A stretch of DNA of 64,000 nucleotides from Solanum dulcamara (lineage: Eukaryota; Streptophyta; Magnoliopsida; Solanales; Solanaceae), in contig NC_077243.1 of the NCBI RefSeq assembly GCF_947179165.1, positions 4,520,001-4,584,000 on the forward strand, read 5' to 3'. The translations under genes were made by a program, and so were the position numbers. The notes beneath the pieces are model-generated. The model saw nothing but the letters and a program-made list of their open reading frames with translations. It searched no databases and was not told the origin of the DNA. Of the stretch, positions 11,266 through 23,351 are shown piece after piece. Every line of letters starts with the position of its first letter. The stretch's first letter is position 1.

Positions 11266-14200
11266 TTGGGTTTAATTATCAGATAATTTAATTATAATGT
11301 AAATATTGTAGTGGTAATATAGAGCACTCACTTGAAAAATGGATTGTCTATATATATATATCACATTAGTTTTAAGATGAGAGCAAATTCAAAATGAGAA
11401 TGTGGAAGTTTAATTCAATGTATATAAAATTGATAGATACATATAATATAATTCCGATTAGTCCTAATCTGGATGACTTTTATTATTGTTTCTAGACTAT
11501 TCATTTCAATTTGTTGGACCATGATAACGAGTCACTTTGACCAATGGAACTTCTTAACATGATTTTTAGTTGTGACTAAAAGTTACACGGTATAAATTAG
11601 TGTATTTTTTTTTTGAAAAAGATTCAAAACATTATGGCTAACGTTGCATCTTCATAGGAGAAGTTGACATCAAGAAGGGCAGTTGGAGCACTTGCGAAGC
11701 CAGAACTTTTATTAAGGAGTTTTAAAAAAATAAAAAAGTAAATGCACGAAAAATTCAAAATAAATCATCAACATCTACTATATACCTAAAAAATAATTTT
11801 AACCATTATAAACTATGTAATTTTCCACCAAAGTGGATCTCTCAAGCTAACGTGGCTCTGTCCCAGGTCCGGTGGGAAGGGGAAGAGCACATCGCTTTAA
11901 AAATAATATTTACGGAAATATTTATACCTAGATGGTTATATTAATACAAATTATAAATTAATCACTAAAAAGCATCATCTACCAAATGTATTACAGAAGC
12001 ACAATTACTAAAAAAAATAAAAAATAAAGCCATCCTCTTTTGCTTTTGCAACTCAACTCCTTTCTTTCCATTTCAATTTTATTTCATTTACACTCTCCTT
12101 TTTAAGAAAAACAAACTTTAACGAAAGTAAAAGATTACTTTATTTTATCGCAATATGAAAGTGTTGATTGACAAATCTCATATTATTTACAAACTCAAAA
12201 AAAAAAAAACGATTATAAATTGCATTTGACAAGCATGATTTACAACTAGTATTTTACTCATAGATTTAGGAAGGGGTGGTTGATGAATGTTACCAATAAT
12301 TATTACAAAAAAATATATATGAGCATTAGTTAAGACTTTGTAATCTAATAAGACGACCAAAACACCAATCTATTTAGCAAACATGGGCCAAACTCCACCA
12401 TCAATTTGGGGGAAGATAAGTTTTAATAATAACTAATAATATCTAAAATATTCCAAATGCACTGACTATTTTGAAATTAATTTTATATCATGATTAGGGG
12501 ACCATGTTTATGTGTCAAAATATTAGTGATTAATCGGCTTCTAATTATGGCCAACCATGACTTCTTCATATGATCATGTTTCACCAACTATTACCAAATA
12601 TTTATTACTACATTAAGATGAATCCTATAATATGATTTTGTTTTCTTTTTTTACAATAACTTGTTTTGACCATGTAAACGATAATTAGTAGTAACAAAAT
12701 ATGTGGACATAATTATTCGATTCTTACAGTAGCATAAGATTGTGGGGTTACTCAATGAATCAATCGGCATGCATACAAATTGATATAAATGTTACCGTCA
12801 TTTGGAAAAAAAACACAATAACTATACTTAAAGAACAAGTAGGGTGGGGTTAAAAGTCCAAATACGAGTTTGTATGATCTAATAGCATTTGATCAAACAA
12901 TATATTTATGTGAATAAATTAATAATATGCGTACACAAAAGAAAAAAGGACATGTAATGAACAATGAAACATGAAGAGCTTTTGTTTAAATAAAGTTTTT
13001 AATATGATATACAAAAATATTAGCCCCACCGTCCTACCTTTTATATAGTACATAATTAAGGTTTCAGTAGGTATCGATGACAACATCTAATCCTCTAATT
13101 TGTCCTTTAAATATGAACACTTTAATTAATACAAATCAATTAGATATATCCTAGTCAATTTGCAATCAGCCCCCCTTAGATTCTCATCAAAATTAAAAAT
13201 TGTCTAAAGCAGACCGTTGTAATTATATTGGACAGAAAATTTGCAACAAGGTAGGTGCAAACAAAAAGGACATATGTAGAAACATATTGGTTATTTATAG
13301 GAAATAAAAGTCAATAATTTTTTTTATATCCACAAAATTAAAAGTAGTAAAAGGCCAAAATGTTTTCTACCAAAAAAAAGTAATCCAAAATAATTTTTTT
13401 TTATTTTTAAAAACGTGTTGTATATATAATAGGGTGATTTTATTAAAACATTGGACCACCATTTTCTATAGGACATCATCAATAACGATCCCATGCCTAC
13501 CTGTTGAGTGCAAGGGCCGAAGTTTCAGGGGCGGAAGGGGTTAATTCAATTTTTTTTGTCGAAAAAACTATATTATATATATAAAATAGCAAATCATGAA
13601 TTTGATAAAAAATTATATTATATATTTAACAAAGTTTCAAAAAAACATGGCGAGAAAATGATTAGTAAATGCTATTTCTTCAATTAAATAAAGTGAATTG
13701 GGTAATGGGGACAATATGGTGAGTGGGCCTGAGTACTATTGGGTCATGTCCCTAACATTTTTGATCTTATATATATAAAAAAAAAATCTTATATTCACAG
13801 AATGGGTTAGTTATATGGGTGAGTATGGGTAGTCAAGGTTTGGCCTAAAATAAGCTAAAGAACAGTTGTAGAATCTTTTATAAATTACAACCACAAATTA
13901 TTTACTCTTCCTTCATATCATAAAAGTTTTTTCCAATTCAAGAAATCACAACATGGCTTGTCTATGAAAAGAAAAAAAGAACAGTGGACATAATGTATAA
14001 GGTTTTAGGAATCTCTAGCCCAATTATTTTCTGTATCGAAAATATTGGATTCAGTTGATTGTGATTATTATGTTATATTCGCCTTTATCATTTATTTATT
14101 TTAGAATATGAGATTAAACATGATATCGATGTTGAACACTAAGTCATTCAATACTTGTTTTTAAAAATAAATTACATCACTATTATGTTTTTTTTTCTTG

Positions 14201-15044
14201 ATGAGATTTCAACATGGAGATTTAATGTTAAGGACCATAACATGTGCAGTTTGCTTTGTACTACAATACATCATATGTATATCCATTGAACTTCACCCCA
14301 CAGACAACTTTGTTCACTGTTTCTCAAAGTATATATATACTTGCAAAATAGTCCTTTAATTTGGCCCCTTACTGTTGCAGAAATAAGATGCCCTCACATT
14401 TAACACATTTTTGCAAAACACAAGGTCCATGATTCACAATAAGCATGTAAGTTCAAGAATATACCTCCACTACTAGGTCTGGAAAAATTAGCCCATAAAA
14501 ACATGTTTCGCTCAATCTGTCCAAAATTGGATAGATTAATGATTTGTCTATTGATTTCATTCAACTCGTTTTGATCTGCCCCATTCAGCTCACATAAAAG
14601 TTGGGTTGAAATGTAACATAAATTGATCCATAAGAAACTTATCAAAATTCTTTTGAAGATACTTTCTTTTATTGATATGTTATACATTGTCATAATAAAG
14701 AGATTCTTTTACTTGGTAATTAAATAAATTATAAGAAAAGAAACACACAAATTAAAACCCGATAAGAGTTGAGTAGTTTGGATTATGATCCATTGTTTCA
14801 CTCATTTCAGCCCAATAAATTTCGACACGAGTAACTTTAACCTACCTATTTATTGATTTGGTCCATTCAAATTCGGTCTAATCCGCCTATTTAACAGTGT
14901 CCTAATTATAGTATCTACCATGATTGGATTAGCTGCCTTGCCAATGACTTCAAGACAATAGGTCTATGAACTGTTTGATGTCCTAATAGCCCATTTTAAT
15001 ATATAGGCCCATTACTTTAAGAGCCCATATTCACAATCACCCAT

Positions 15045-15215
15045 ATTTGTATAATTCATGGATACGTTTGTATAATTGAGTTATTTTTGTATAAACATGA
15101 AATAACGAATTTATACAAACACAAACATCTGAATTTTAAATATTTATACAAATTATATTATACATAAGTTATACAAATTTTGAATTATACAAACGTGCGA
15201 ATTATACAAATTTAA
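15045..15215. repeat. Palindromic 'tatacaaa/tttgtata' repeat cluster
   Basis: The left half repeats TTTGTATAATT-like words and the right half repeats AATTATACAAA-like words, so the block can fold on itself. It resembles the interior of a solanaceous non-autonomous DNA element, but clean ends and target duplications are not evident. Confidence 0.5.
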
Positions 15216-15486
15216 ACCGTAATTAATGCTAAATATTAGCGACAAATTATATTTGCTTATTCGCGTAATTTTTCCTATTAAAAAGTTATGCAAATGTAAC
15301 ACATGAGACTGATAAAAAAATAAAATTGTTGTTTAATGTTTATAAATTTTAGATCCTATTTTAAGGTTGCTCTTTATGATTTTCAGTCTGCTAAAAAAAG
15401 ATCCATAAATTACAGGAGAAATTAAAAAAAATAGTCATTTGCTTAATTATCGTCCCCAAAAGAGACAACCTGCAGAATTACAGATG

Positions 15487-15531
15487 TGTTAGAAACTAAG
15501 TGGAGAATTGATGTCCACTACTTAACTTATT
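15487..15531 (+). repeat. 5' LTR stub
   Basis: Forty-five bases starting TGTTAGAA match the first 45 bases of the 3' LTR (19543 onward) with three mismatches. The similarity stops abruptly at 15531, where internal coding sequence begins. This places the deletion breakpoint inside the LTR. Confidence 0.85.
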
Positions 15532-15745
15532 ATCTCTGAAGATAATATAGAGCCTATGCACTTTGATGTAGCTGACTTTTTTAATTTTCCAGATGAAAAT
15601 ATGAATATTGATAAGACTAATAATATGTAATTTTCTTTTATTTATTTGTACTAAATATTATGTTGGTATTTTTCAATTCAAGTAAAATTTATGTAATGAA
15701 CCATGTATTAATGATAATATTTACTTTATTTCTTTATTTTTTGAA

Positions 15746-18700
15746 GAAATATATGGATATGCCTCAAATTTTATTTGGATCAATAATCAATCACGGGGAT
15801 ATTTGTGTAATTGATAGTGTAACAACCCATGCTATATTTAAAGACGATAAATATTTTTCTAACTTGCTAAGAAGAAAAACAAATGTTACTATAATTTTTG
15901 GTAATTCAAAAATGATAGAAGGATCCGAAAGAGCTACTATAATTCTGCCTAAGGAGACAAAAATTGTTATAGAAGATCCACTATTCTCTTCTAAATCCCC
16001 GAGAAACTTGTTAAGTTTTAAAGATATTCGCAGAAATGGATATCATGTTGAGACACTAAATGAAATAAATATTGAATATCTTGGTATAACCAAGAGTGTC
16101 TCAAACCAGAAATATATTTTGGAAAAATTATCAACTTTGTCCTCTAGCCTGTATTATACAAAAATTAGTGCAATTGAAGCACATATGATCGTAAACCAGA
16201 AGTTTACTGATCTAAATACATTTGTGCTATGGCGTGATCGAATAGGTCATCCTGGATCAATAATGATGAGACGAATCTTTGAAAATTCAACTGGACATCC
16301 GTTAAAGAACTAGAAGATTCTTACGAATGATGAATTTTTATGTGTTGCTTGTTATCAAGACAAATTAATTGCTAGGCCATCGACCCTGAAGGTTGGCATC
16401 GAATCTCTCATATTTTTAGAGCGTATACATGGAGATATATGTTGACCGATTCATCCACCTAGTGGATTGTTTATATATTTTATGGTCCTAATAGATTCAT
16501 CATCTAGATGGTCTCATGTGTGCTTGTTATCATCTCGCAACCTGACGTTTGCGAAGTTGTTAGCACAAATAATAAGATTGAGAGCGCAATTCCAGATTAT
16601 CCAATTAAGGCCATACGCCTTGATAATGCTGGAGAATTTACATCCCAACCTTTTAATGATTATTGCTTATCAATTGGGATAAAAATTGAACATCGTGTTG
16701 CTCATGTTCATATTCAAAATGGCCTTGCAGAATCATTTATAAAGTGCCTACAATTGATAACAAGAACTCTACTAATGAAAATAAAATTGTCAATTACTGT
16801 TTGGGATCATGCTATCTTACATGCAGCAGCACTTGTACGTCTCAGACCGACACATTATAATAAATAATTTTCATCACAATTAGTATTTGGTCATGAGCCA
16901 AATATAGCCCATTTAAAAAATTTTAGTTGTACGGTATACGTGTCTGTAGCACCACCACAATGTACAAAAATAGGCCCTCAACGAAGATTGGGCATATATG
17001 TTAGATTTGACACACCCTCCGTAATTCGATACCTTGAACCGTTGACTGGAGACTTATTCACTGCTCGATTTGCAGATTATCGGTTTGATGAAACAATTTT
17101 CTCGTAATTAGGGGAAGAGAAAAAGGAACCCCAAAAAGACAAAGAAATTGCGTGAAAAATTTCATCACTATCTCATTTTGATCTACGCACCCGCATATGT
17201 GAGCAAGAGGTCTAGAAGACCACCCACTTACAATAAATAGCAAATTAAATGCCTGATGCATTTACTGATTTGAAATAGATAACTAAGTTACATATTCCTG
17301 CAGTGAATGTGCCTATACGAATTGATGTCCAAAAAGGACCATTTACTAGTATCATAGCTTCTGAATCTCAAACACACCTGAAGCGTGATAGACCATTGGG
17401 ATCAAAGGATAAAAATCCTAGAAAGAGAAGTGTGAGAAATAATAAAAATGATACTACACAAGAACCTCCTAGAAAAGGTTAAGATTTGAGTACTCCTGAT
17501 ATTCCTGAAGAAATTAGTGAGTCTGAGACTCAAGTGAATGAAGAACTTTCAATAAATTCTACTGGTAATGAGATAAATTTAGATCGATCAAAAATTATGG
17601 TGGATAATATTTTTGCATATAATATTGTAATTAACCTCATGCAAAATAGTGAAAGTCTTGAGCCTAAATCCGTCGAAGAATGTAGATGTAGATGTGATTG
17701 GCCAGAATGGCAAAAGGCAATTTAATCAGAATTAGACTCACTTGCTAAACGTGAGGTTTTTGGACTTGTAGTCCAAACCCCTGAAGGTGTGAACCGATTG
17801 GCTATAAATGGGTTTTTGTACGAAAACAAAATCAGAGAAATGAAATTGTAAGATACAAGGCACGCCTTGTTGCACAAGGATTCTCTCAAAGATCCAGGGT
17901 CAACTATAAAAAAACATATTCACCGGTTATGAATGGAATAATTTTTTGATATCTCATCAGTTTAGCTGTATATAAAAATCTTGAAATACATCTAATGGAT
18001 GTAGTTACAGCTTACCTTTATGGTTCACTGGACAATGAAATTTACATAAAAATTCCGGAAGAATTAAAATTGCCTGAAACATATAATAAGTCTCAAGAAA
18101 TGTACTCAATGAAATTGCAAAGATTATGGTCTGAAACAATCAGGACGTATGTGGTATAATCGCTTTAGTGAGTACTTAATAAATGAAGACTGTATAAATA
18201 ATGTTATTTATCTATGTATTTTTATTAAGAAAACGGAATTGGAGTTTGTTATACTTGCCGTTTAAGTTGATGACATAAATCTCTTTGGAATCCTTGAAGA
18301 GGTCCAAAAGGCGATTTAATATCTAAAGAAAGAATTTGAGATGAAAGATCTCGGAAAGACAAAACTTTGTTTAGGTCTGCAAATTGAATATTTAGCAGAC
18401 GGAATATTTGTTCATCAATCTGCCTACACTGAGAAAATCTTTAAAAAGATTTTACATGGACAAAACACATTCATTAAGTACTCCAATGGTTGTTCGATCA
18501 TTTGAAGTGGAAAAAGGTCCATTTCGACCTCTAGAAGAGGATGAAAAACTTCTTGGTCCTGAAGTATCATATCTCAGTGCAATTGGTGCACTTATGTATC
18601 TTGCTAACGCAACCAGACCTGATATAACATTTTATGTTAATTTGCTGGTAAGGTATAGATCATCCCCAACGCTAAGGCATTGAAACGGTATCAAACATAT

Positions 18701-19220
18701 TTTGCGATACCTCGAGGGTACTATTGATATGTGTTTGTTTTATACTGACAAAAGTTGTGCAGATCTTATTGGTTATGTAGATACAAGTGATTTATCAGAC
18801 CCACATAAAGCCCGATCTCAATCAGGCTATCTATTTGCACACGGAGGAACTACTATATCATGACGATCTACAAAGCAGTCTATTGTTGCTACTTCTTCAA
18901 ATCATGCTGAAATAATAACAATTCATGAAGCAAGTAGAGAATGTGTGTGGTTGAGATCGATGATATAGTTCATTAAAGAAAGATGCGGTCTGGAAAATGA
19001 TGTCAAAGTACCCACAATTATATTCGAAGACAATGCCGCATGCATAACTCAATTAAAAGGTAGCTTTATAAAAGGAGACAGAACGAAACATATTTCACCA
19101 AAATTATTCTTCACACATGATCTTCAGAAGAATGGTGATATTGATGTACAACAAGTTCGTTCAAGTGAAAATCTTGCAGATTTATTCACAAAGGCTAACA
19201 TCAACTTTTGAAAAGCTAAG
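15746..19220 (+). pseudogene. Copia pol polyprotein, broken
   Basis: Protease remnant near 15800: the catalytic D-S-G/A is read as D-S-V (CVIDSVTTH). The GAG-pre-integrase zinc region near 16230 has IGHPG, but its first H position is R. Integrase 16390-16870 keeps the D (HGD), D (RLDNAGEF) and E (NGLAESF) positions with a stop after the first. RT 17720-18480 has ARLVAQGF, a TAYL(Y/N)G block and a VDD core, crossed by several stops. RNase H 18750-19200 has a GY.D.S, SSNHAE and ADLFTKA series. No full frame survives. Confidence 0.9.
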
Positions 19221-19308
19221 ATATAAGGTTGGAATGCGTCGTCTCCAAAATATCAAATGAAGTTTTCATCAGGGGGAGTAAAATACGCGATGTACTCTTT
19301 TTTTCTTA

Positions 19309-19453
19309 ACCAAGGTGTTGTCCCACCGGGTTTTTCTTGGTAAGGTTTTTAATGAGGCAACACTCAAGGCGTATTACCAGATGTGTGTTCTTTTTCCTTC
19401 TCTAGGTTTTTTCCCACTGGGTTTTTCCTAGTAAGGTTTTAACGAGACACAAT
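19309..19453 (+). repeat. Pair of 'cccac(c/t)gggtttt' repeats before the 3' LTR
   Basis: Two diverged copies (about 19309-19371 and 19401-19453) each carry TCCCAC(C/T)GGGTTTTTC, a 'taaggtttt' block and 'gaggca/gagaca'. Such tandem blocks are typical of the non-coding 3' part of some plant copia families and lie between RNase H and the purine tract. Confidence 0.7.
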
Positions 19454-19542
19454 ATCTATGAATGTTCAGAATAACTATGTATATTATTTTTTTGTAAAGT
19501 ATTTTTATGAAGACACATTACACGTGGACATCCAAGGGGGAG

Positions 19543-19798
19543 TGTTAGAACCTAAATGGAGAATTGGTGTCCACTACTTAACTTATTTTATTCAGTGGGG
19601 CCCACTAAAAGTGGGCAAGCCACTAGGTTTTATTTTTCTAACCTTTCCTTTGCCTATATAATGCCAATCTTTGGCATTGAAATGGGATAAGACGGAAGAA
19701 CATTTGCACTACATTTACATTTTAAGGTTCTCCACTTTTCTTCTTTTTTCCGTTTATTCTCCATTTCTTAAATTGCTCATATAGTTAATTTCATAACA
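19543..19798 (+). repeat. 3' LTR of the copia element
   Basis: A 256-bp LTR runs from TGTTAG to TAACA, a matching inverted pair. It is preceded at once by the polypurine tract AAGGGGGAG ending at 19542. A TATA-like TATATAA sits near 19656 and a TGCCAATCTTTGGCA palindrome near 19662. Confidence 0.85.
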
Positions 19799-20294
19799 AT
19801 GTGATTTTTTTTGGATTTTGCCTAGAATTCTAAGAAATTATTATATCATAGTTATTTAATACATATATTAATAACAACAACATATCTAATATAATCTCGT
19901 AAATATGATCCAGAGCCTTTGCAGCAATCTAATAAGTATATAAAAATCAAAAGTATATTTGTAAATTATGATAAACCAATAAAACTTTATGCTATATATT
20001 CAATACGTATCGAATCGTCTCGGTTATTTTATTGAGTCGGACCATAGCTTGTTCATAAGTTCATAATATAGGGACTTCTATGGTAAATCCACAAAAAACC
20101 TCTTAGATTGGTTTGTCCGAATTGCAAACTTAGAGGGGTAAAAGTTCATCTTTTCCACTTTTGCCAGTCCAAGATAGAAAGCGTCCACTGCTCACTTCCG
20201 TCTGCAAAAATCCTCTTTGATCGGCGCTTGATTCAGATCTTTGAAGCATTTCAACTGCTTATGTGAATCTCTCAGACTAGTTAATTAAGAAATC
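19799..20294. other. Upstream region of the PPR gene
   Basis: AT-rich spacer between the copia LTR and the PPR start codon. The last 150 bp, less AT-rich, probably hold the promoter and 5' leader, but I see no clear TATA box or named element. Confidence 0.5.
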
Positions 20295-23200
20295 ATGAAT
20301 CTCGTACTATCAAAGAAAGTATTGTTTAGCTACAATTGGAGTTGTCGAAGACGCATAATCAAGAAATCAAGTCGCTATACCCACAACATTTCCGGAGGAA
20401 GTAAATCAACAGTGGAAGAAATCTCGATGATTCTGAAATATAAGAACTGGGAATTGCTTTTGGAGTCGTCAGAAATCCCTAAAAAGCTAAACCCAGATGT
20501 GGTTCAGTCCGTTCTTGATTGGAACAAATTGCTTGTCAACCCAAAACGCCTGCTTGACTTCTTTGAATGGTCGAATAAGAAAGTGGGTATGGCACACATT
20601 GATTCTTTCTCCATTCTTTCTTTGGCTTTGTGTAATTCGAACAATTTTGCACCCGCCCAGCATGTGTTCGATGAAATGATTCAGAGACGATTTCCAGTAC
20701 TGGATATTTTTAGCTCGTTGGTTAAATGTTATAAGGAATGTGATAAGTTTAGCTCGAAGACTCTGGTGTTTGAGTTGCCAATTGATGCTTATAGGAAAAA
20801 AGGTATGCTAAATGAGGCTGTTTCTATGTTCTTGGGTATTAAAAATGAAGGCTTTTCCCCCAGTTTGTTGTGTTGTAATACGTTGTTGAATGAATTACTA
20901 AACGGTAATAAAATGGAACTGTTTTGGAAGGTATATGAGGGAATGCTGGAGAGCAAAATGAGTCTTGATGTTTACACATACACCATTGTGATCAATGCTT
21001 ATTGCAAGGTGGGCAATGTTAAGGAAGCTAAAAGACTGCTTCATGATATGGGAGAGAAGGGGTGCAGTCCAAATTTGGTTACATACAATGTGGTTATCAA
21101 AGGCTTGTGTGGAACAGGTACAGTTGATGAAGCATTGAAGCTAAAGAAATCGATGGAAGGAAAGGGATTGGTTCCGGATATCTATACCTACAGCACACTC
21201 ATTGATGGCTTCTGCAAGAAAAAGAGGTCCAGGGAGGCAAAACGGATTTTGGATGAAATGTGTGAAGTAGGCCTGAACCCGGATCATTTTGCATATACTG
21301 CGTTAATTGATGGATTCATGAAGGAGGGTGAGGTGGACGAGGCATTTAGAATAAAGGATGAAATGGTCCAACGTCGCAAGAGTTTGAATCTAATGACATA
21401 CAATTCTATCATAAACGGGCTTTGCAAAATTGGCCAGATTGATAAAGCAGTAACTATCAAGGCTGACATGATTGAAATGGGCATATTCCCTGATGTGCAA
21501 ACATACACTTATTTAATTGAGGGCTATGGTCGCAATAATAACACGGATAAGGCTTCTGAACTTTTGGTTGAGATGACTGACAGAAACATGGTACCTTCAG
21601 CCTATACTTATGGTGTGCTGATTAATGCTTTCTGCAATGCTGGAGATCTCTGTCAAGCGATTCTTCTTTTGGAGAAGATGGTTGCAGCTGGTGTGAGACG
21701 AAATGCTATCATCTACACCCCCATCATAAAAGGTTATGTAGAGGATGGTAAATTTGAAGAAGCAAAACAAATTGTGCAGGATATGTGGAAGGAAGGTATA
21801 TTACCTGATATCTTCTGTTATAATACAATTATTAGTGGGCTTTGCAAGGTGGGAAGGATAGATGACGCAAAAACTTGTCTTGTTGAAATAGAGAAGAGAA
21901 GACTGAGACCGAATTCATATACTTTTGGGCCTTTTATTTCTTGGTATACAGAGTCGGGGAATATGCAAGTTGCAGAACAGTATTTCTGGGAGATGCTAGA
22001 TCGTGGTGTAGCACCTAATTATGTCACCTTTGCGCGTATCATTGATGGGTACTGCAATGATGGGAATATATCACAAGCATTTTCAGTATTGAATCGCATG
22101 CTTGAAACAGGTCGACTGCCAAAGGTTCAGCTTTATGGTATTCTTATCAATGCCCTCTCAAAGAATGGGAAATCGTCAGATGCCATGGATGTTTTATCTG
22201 AACTTTATAATAAGGGTCTAGTTCCTGATGTATTCACTTACACCTCACTAATTTCTGGTTTCTGCAAGCAGGGTAATTTGGAAAAGGCTTTTCTACTTCT
22301 TGATGAAATGAGTCAGAAGGGCGTTAGACCAAACATCGTCACGTATAATAGCTTAATAGGTGGTCTTTGCAAGTCAGGTGACCTATCGAGAGCTAAGGAA
22401 GTGTTTGATGGTATCTCTGGAAAGGGTTTGGCCCCAAATGGTGTGACTTATACTACAATCATTGATAGTTACTGCAAAGCTGGTGATCTAGATGAGGCAT
22501 TTCGCCTATCAGATGAAATGCCTTTACGGGGTGTTCAACCGGATGCCTTCGTATACAATGCTCTTCTTCACGGATGCTGCAAGGCAGGAGAGATAGAGAG
22601 GGCATTGTCATTATTCCATGAAATGGTAGAGAAGGGAATTGCATCTACTCTTACTTTCAACACATTGATTGATGGGTTTTGCAAGTTAGGAAGATTGAGT
22701 GAAGCGCTGGAGTTAGTGAAGGGTATGTCTGATATCCTGCCTGATCATGTTACTTACACCATTTTAATTGACTACTGTTGCAAGAACGGAATGATGAAAG
22801 AAGCAGAAGAGCTTTTCCAAAATATGCAAGAGAGGAAACTGCTACCAACCATTGTGACTTACACTTCACTCATACAAGGTTATCACAGAATTGGAGAAAA
22901 ATTGAAGGTGCTGTCACTATTTGAGGAAATGGTGGCAGAGGGGATTCAGCCTGATGAAATAGTCTACAGCTCGATGGTTGATGCACTTTACCGAGAAGGG
23001 AATCTACATAAAGCTTTCAGTCTTTGGAATGAACTTTTGGATAAAGGTCTTTTGAAAGGACATGTAAGTGAAACATTAGTGGGGTCTTGGTGTGAGAAGG
23101 GAGAAATTTCTGCATTGTTGGCATCACTTAATGAATTAGGAGAGCAAGGTTTTGTACCTAGTCTTGCTATGTGCAGTACTTTAGCCCATGGATTAAATCA

Positions 23201-23351
23201 AGCAGGCTATTCTGAAATATTACCTATTGCTCTGGAGACCATGGTAAAGTTTTCCTGGATCTCCAATTCCATGACTTCAAATGACTTAATCAGACAGATG
23301 GATGGACATACTGAGAGTATTAGCAACACTCCAAAACAATCGGCTTTATAA
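20295..23351 (+). CDS. P-class pentatricopeptide repeat protein, probably mitochondrial
   Basis: A single uninterrupted frame of 1018 codons. The N-terminus (about 40 residues) is rich in Arg, Ser and Lys with few acids, fitting an organelle targeting peptide. From about residue 170 to 980 the protein is a run of more than twenty 35-residue PPR motifs ('VTYNSLIGGLCKSGDLSRA' type), nearly all of length 35, with no PLS spacing and no E or DYW tail, so it is P-class. The N-terminal region and length resemble Arabidopsis At5g61990 (recalled from memory). P-class PPR proteins bind organelle RNA and act in its stability, processing or translation; the RNA target cannot be told here. Lack of introns is usual for the family. 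Confidence 0.93.
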   Translation: MNLVLSKKVLFSYNWSCRRRIIKKSSRYTHNISGGSKSTVEEISMILKYKNWELLLESSEIPKKLNPDVVQSVLDWNKLLVNPKRLLDFFEWSNKKVGMAHIDSFSILSLALCNSNNFAPAQHVFDEMIQRRFPVLDIFSSLVKCYKECDKFSSKTLVFELPIDAYRKKGMLNEAVSMFLGIKNEGFSPSLLCCNTLLNELLNGNKMELFWKVYEGMLESKMSLDVYTYTIVINAYCKVGNVKEAKRLLHDMGEKGCSPNLVTYNVVIKGLCGTGTVDEALKLKKSMEGKGLVPDIYTYSTLIDGFCKKKRSREAKRILDEMCEVGLNPDHFAYTALIDGFMKEGEVDEAFRIKDEMVQRRKSLNLMTYNSIINGLCKIGQIDKAVTIKADMIEMGIFPDVQTYTYLIEGYGRNNNTDKASELLVEMTDRNMVPSAYTYGVLINAFCNAGDLCQAILLLEKMVAAGVRRNAIIYTPIIKGYVEDGKFEEAKQIVQDMWKEGILPDIFCYNTIISGLCKVGRIDDAKTCLVEIEKRRLRPNSYTFGPFISWYTESGNMQVAEQYFWEMLDRGVAPNYVTFARIIDGYCNDGNISQAFSVLNRMLETGRLPKVQLYGILINALSKNGKSSDAMDVLSELYNKGLVPDVFTYTSLISGFCKQGNLEKAFLLLDEMSQKGVRPNIVTYNSLIGGLCKSGDLSRAKEVFDGISGKGLAPNGVTYTTIIDSYCKAGDLDEAFRLSDEMPLRGVQPDAFVYNALLHGCCKAGEIERALSLFHEMVEKGIASTLTFNTLIDGFCKLGRLSEALELVKGMSDILPDHVTYTILIDYCCKNGMMKEAEELFQNMQERKLLPTIVTYTSLIQGYHRIGEKLKVLSLFEEMVAEGIQPDEIVYSSMVDALYREGNLHKAFSLWNELLDKGLLKGHVSETLVGSWCEKGEISALLASLNELGEQGFVPSLAMCSTLAHGLNQAGYSEILPIALETMVKFSWISNSMTSNDLIRQMDGHTESISNTPKQSAL

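Larger units (their letters stand above)
10331..15486. other. AT-rich intergenic DNA with repeat fragments
   Basis: No gene recognised over about 5 kb. Pieces at about 11640-11900 and 13500-13650 look like fragments of dispersed plant repeats. The strip at 14400-14900 has the 'rich in gacc/ggtc words' look of common plant repeats but no domain. All open frames are short and lack coding character. Confidence 0.55.
15487..19798 (+). mobile_element. Ty1/copia LTR retrotransposon, decayed and 5'-deleted
   Basis: Order on the plus strand: a 45-bp stub of the 5' LTR, protease, GAG-pre-integrase, integrase, reverse transcriptase, RNase H, a purine tract and the 3' LTR. Integrase before RT is the copia order. 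Most of the 5' LTR, the primer-binding site and gag are missing, and many stops and frameshifts break pol. The 3' flank after TAACA is ATGTG. The 5' flank shares only a shifted match (ATGTG overlaps the LTR start), so a target duplication is not proven. Confidence 0.9.

Noticed and set aside
15484..19803. ATGTG as target-site duplication of the copia element
   Set aside because: ATGTG is present on both sides, but the left copy overlaps the first two bases of the LTR (TG), so the match may be chance.
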